DNA of 64,000 nt, taken from Parvibaculaceae bacterium (lineage in GTDB: Bacteria; Pseudomonadota; Alphaproteobacteria; Parvibaculales; Parvibaculaceae). The stretch is taken from assembly GCA_028283765.1 (NCBI GenBank), contig JAPWJY010000003.1, positions 124,001-188,000 on the forward strand. Reading direction: 5' to 3'. Of this stretch, positions 62,885 to 64,000 are shown one piece after another; within the stretch, counting starts at the first letter, position 1; each line of letters opens with the position of its first letter. The translations under genes were made by a program, and so were the position numbers. The notes beneath the pieces were generated by a model. The model was not told the origin of the DNA, did not search any database, and saw nothing but the letters and a program-made list of their open reading frames with translations.

Positions 62885-64000
62885 ATGAGCCAGAGCACGA
62901 AGTGGGTCTACAGTTTTGGTGACGGCAAGGCGGAAGGAAGCGCCGCCATGCGCAACCTTCTGGGCGGCAAAGGCGCGAACCTTGCCGAAATGTCCAATCT
63001 GGGGCTGCCGGTGCCGCCGGGCTTCACCATCACGACCGAGCTTTGCACCGCCTATTACGCAAATGACCGCCAGTATCCTGAAGGATTGCGCGGCGAGGTC
63101 GAGACGGCGCTTGCCGATGTGGGCAGGGCGGTCGGCGCAAGTTTCGGCGATCCGGCGCGCCCGCTGCTGGTTTCGGTGCGCTCCGGCGCGCGCGCGTCCA
63201 TGCCGGGCATGATGGATACGGTGCTGAACCTCGGTCTCAATGACGAGACGGTGGAGGGGCTCGCCCGCAATTCCAACGATCCCCGTTTCGCCTATGACAG
63301 CTATCGCCGTTTCATCCAGATGTATTCTGACGTGGTGCTGGGCGTCGAGCATCACAATTTCGAGGAGATCCTTGAATATTTCAAGGAAGACCTCGGTGTT
63401 TCTCTTGATACGGAACTTTCGGCCAATGACTGGAAGGAAGTGATCGCGCGCTACAAGAAGCGTGTGGAGGAAGAGCTGGGGGAGCCCTTCCCGCAGGATG
63501 TGACGGCGCAATTGTGGGGCGCTATCGGCGCGGTGTTCGGCTCATGGCGCAATGCGCGGGCCGAAACCTACCGGCGGCTCCACAATATTCCGGAAAGCTG
63601 GGGCACCGCCGTCAACGTGCAGGCCATGGTGTTCGGCAATATGGGCGACACCAGCGCGACCGGCGTCGCCTTCACCCGCAATCCTTCCACCGGCGAATTC
63701 GCGCTTTATGGCGAATTCCTTGTCAATGCGCAGGGCGAGGACGTGGTCGCGGGCATCCGCACGCCCCAGTCCCTGACCGAGATTTCGCGCATCGCGGCCA
63801 AGGACACGAAGCCTTCGATGGAAAAGGCGCTGCCCGAGGTTTTCGCTGAGCTGGTCGCGGTGTTCGACCGGCTTGAAAAGCATTACCGCGACATGCAGGA
63901 CGTCGAGTTCACGGTGCAGGAAGGCAAGCTCTGGATGCTCCAGTGCCGGTCCGGCAAGCGCACCGCGCGCGCGGCGCTGAAGATGGCCGTGGACATGGTG
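62885..64000 (+). CDS. ppdK: Pyruvate phosphate dikinase (5' part)
   Basis: This enzyme interconverts pyruvate, ATP and phosphate with phosphoenolpyruvate. The first 372 residues are present and the gene runs off the window. The start [20 protein letters not shown] is typical. [28 protein letters not shown] near residues 27-54 begins the ATP-grasp domain, and [24 protein letters not shown] near 100 and [15 protein letters not shown] near 255 complete it. [11 protein letters not shown] near the visible end is where the family's swivelling phosphohistidine domain is approached. A GGAG site lies just before the ATG. It is downstream of glyS on the same strand with a 147-base gap. Confidence 0.96.
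   Translation, partial: MSQSTKWVYSFGDGKAEGSAAMRNLLGGKGANLAEMSNLGLPVPPGFTITTELCTAYYANDRQYPEGLRGEVETALADVGRAVGASFGDPARPLLVSVRSGARASMPGMMDTVLNLGLNDETVEGLARNSNDPRFAYDSYRRFIQMYSDVVLGVEHHNFEEILEYFKEDLGVSLDTELSANDWKEVIARYKKRVEEELGEPFPQDVTAQLWGAIGAVFGSWRNARAETYRRLHNIPESWGTAVNVQAMVFGNMGDTSATGVAFTRNPSTGEFALYGEFLVNAQGEDVVAGIRTPQSLTEISRIAAKDTKPSMEKALPEVFAELVAVFDRLEKHYRDMQDVEFTVQEGKLWMLQCRSGKRTARAALKMAVDMV

Overview
The window is bacterial chromosomal DNA from a GC-rich alphaproteobacterium. The best evidence is a CcrM-type GANTC methyltransferase (43382-44485) next to rnhB and recQ, together with the gene orders def-fmt-truA, prenyl synthase/DUF2007/TrmN6-like methyltransferase/S49 peptidase, and glyQ-glyS-ppdK. 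I cannot name the genus. The load of CoA ligases, dehydrogenases, a P450 and a luciferase-like monooxygenase points to a free-living organism that degrades lipids or other hydrophobic compounds (inference). I see no CRISPR array, transposase, phage gene, tRNA or rRNA gene.

Layout. 1-3 kb: the tail of an unidentified gene, then an RND/MMPL exporter. 3.1-9.2 kb: a sulfate-uptake locus with an Rrf2-family regulator, sulfate-binding protein, an OprP/OprO-like porin, two permeases (cysT, cysW) and the ATPase cysA. A near-identical motif sits before the regulator and before the binding-protein gene. 9.2-16.1 kb: P450, thiolase, MerR regulator, an orphan PotA-type ATPase, a 53-residue membrane peptide gene behind two inverted repeats, and alanine dehydrogenase. 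16.1-37.4 kb: an accessory catabolic region with three CoA ligases, three TetR regulators, flavin reductase, metallo-hydrolase, HSL-type esterase, DUF924 protein, carboxymuconolactone-decarboxylase-like protein, two GST-like proteins, two SDRs, a luciferase-like monooxygenase, a TusA-like protein, a Coq4-like protein, an acetyltransferase, an acyl-CoA dehydrogenase and a K+/H+ antiporter.

37.4-64 kb is mostly conserved housekeeping: rmuC, def, fmt, truA, hutD-like, recQ, ccrM, rnhB, a PA0069-type radical SAM protein, a family 2 glycosyltransferase, mscL, moaB, lytic transglycosylase, a family 4-like uracil-DNA glycosylase, ETF-ubiquinone oxidoreductase, a TPR lipoprotein, ispE, polyprenyl synthase, DUF2007, TrmN6-like methyltransferase, S49 peptidase, glyQ, glyS and the 5' part of ppdK, which runs off the end.

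How the parts may fit: the catabolic genes look able to activate acids to CoA thioesters (three ligases), oxidise them (acyl-CoA dehydrogenase, SDRs, P450, flavin monooxygenase with a possible flavin reductase partner) and cleave them (thiolase). Electrons from acyl-CoA dehydrogenases could reach quinone through the ETF-quinone oxidoreductase at 51.5 kb. The substrate cannot be read from sequence. The points most worth a second look are the sulfate locus with its built-in porin and paired operator-like motifs, the six GANTC sites at ccrM, the GST-like protein with an extra C-terminal domain, and the paired inverted repeats before the small membrane protein. None of these is a clearly new system on sequence alone.
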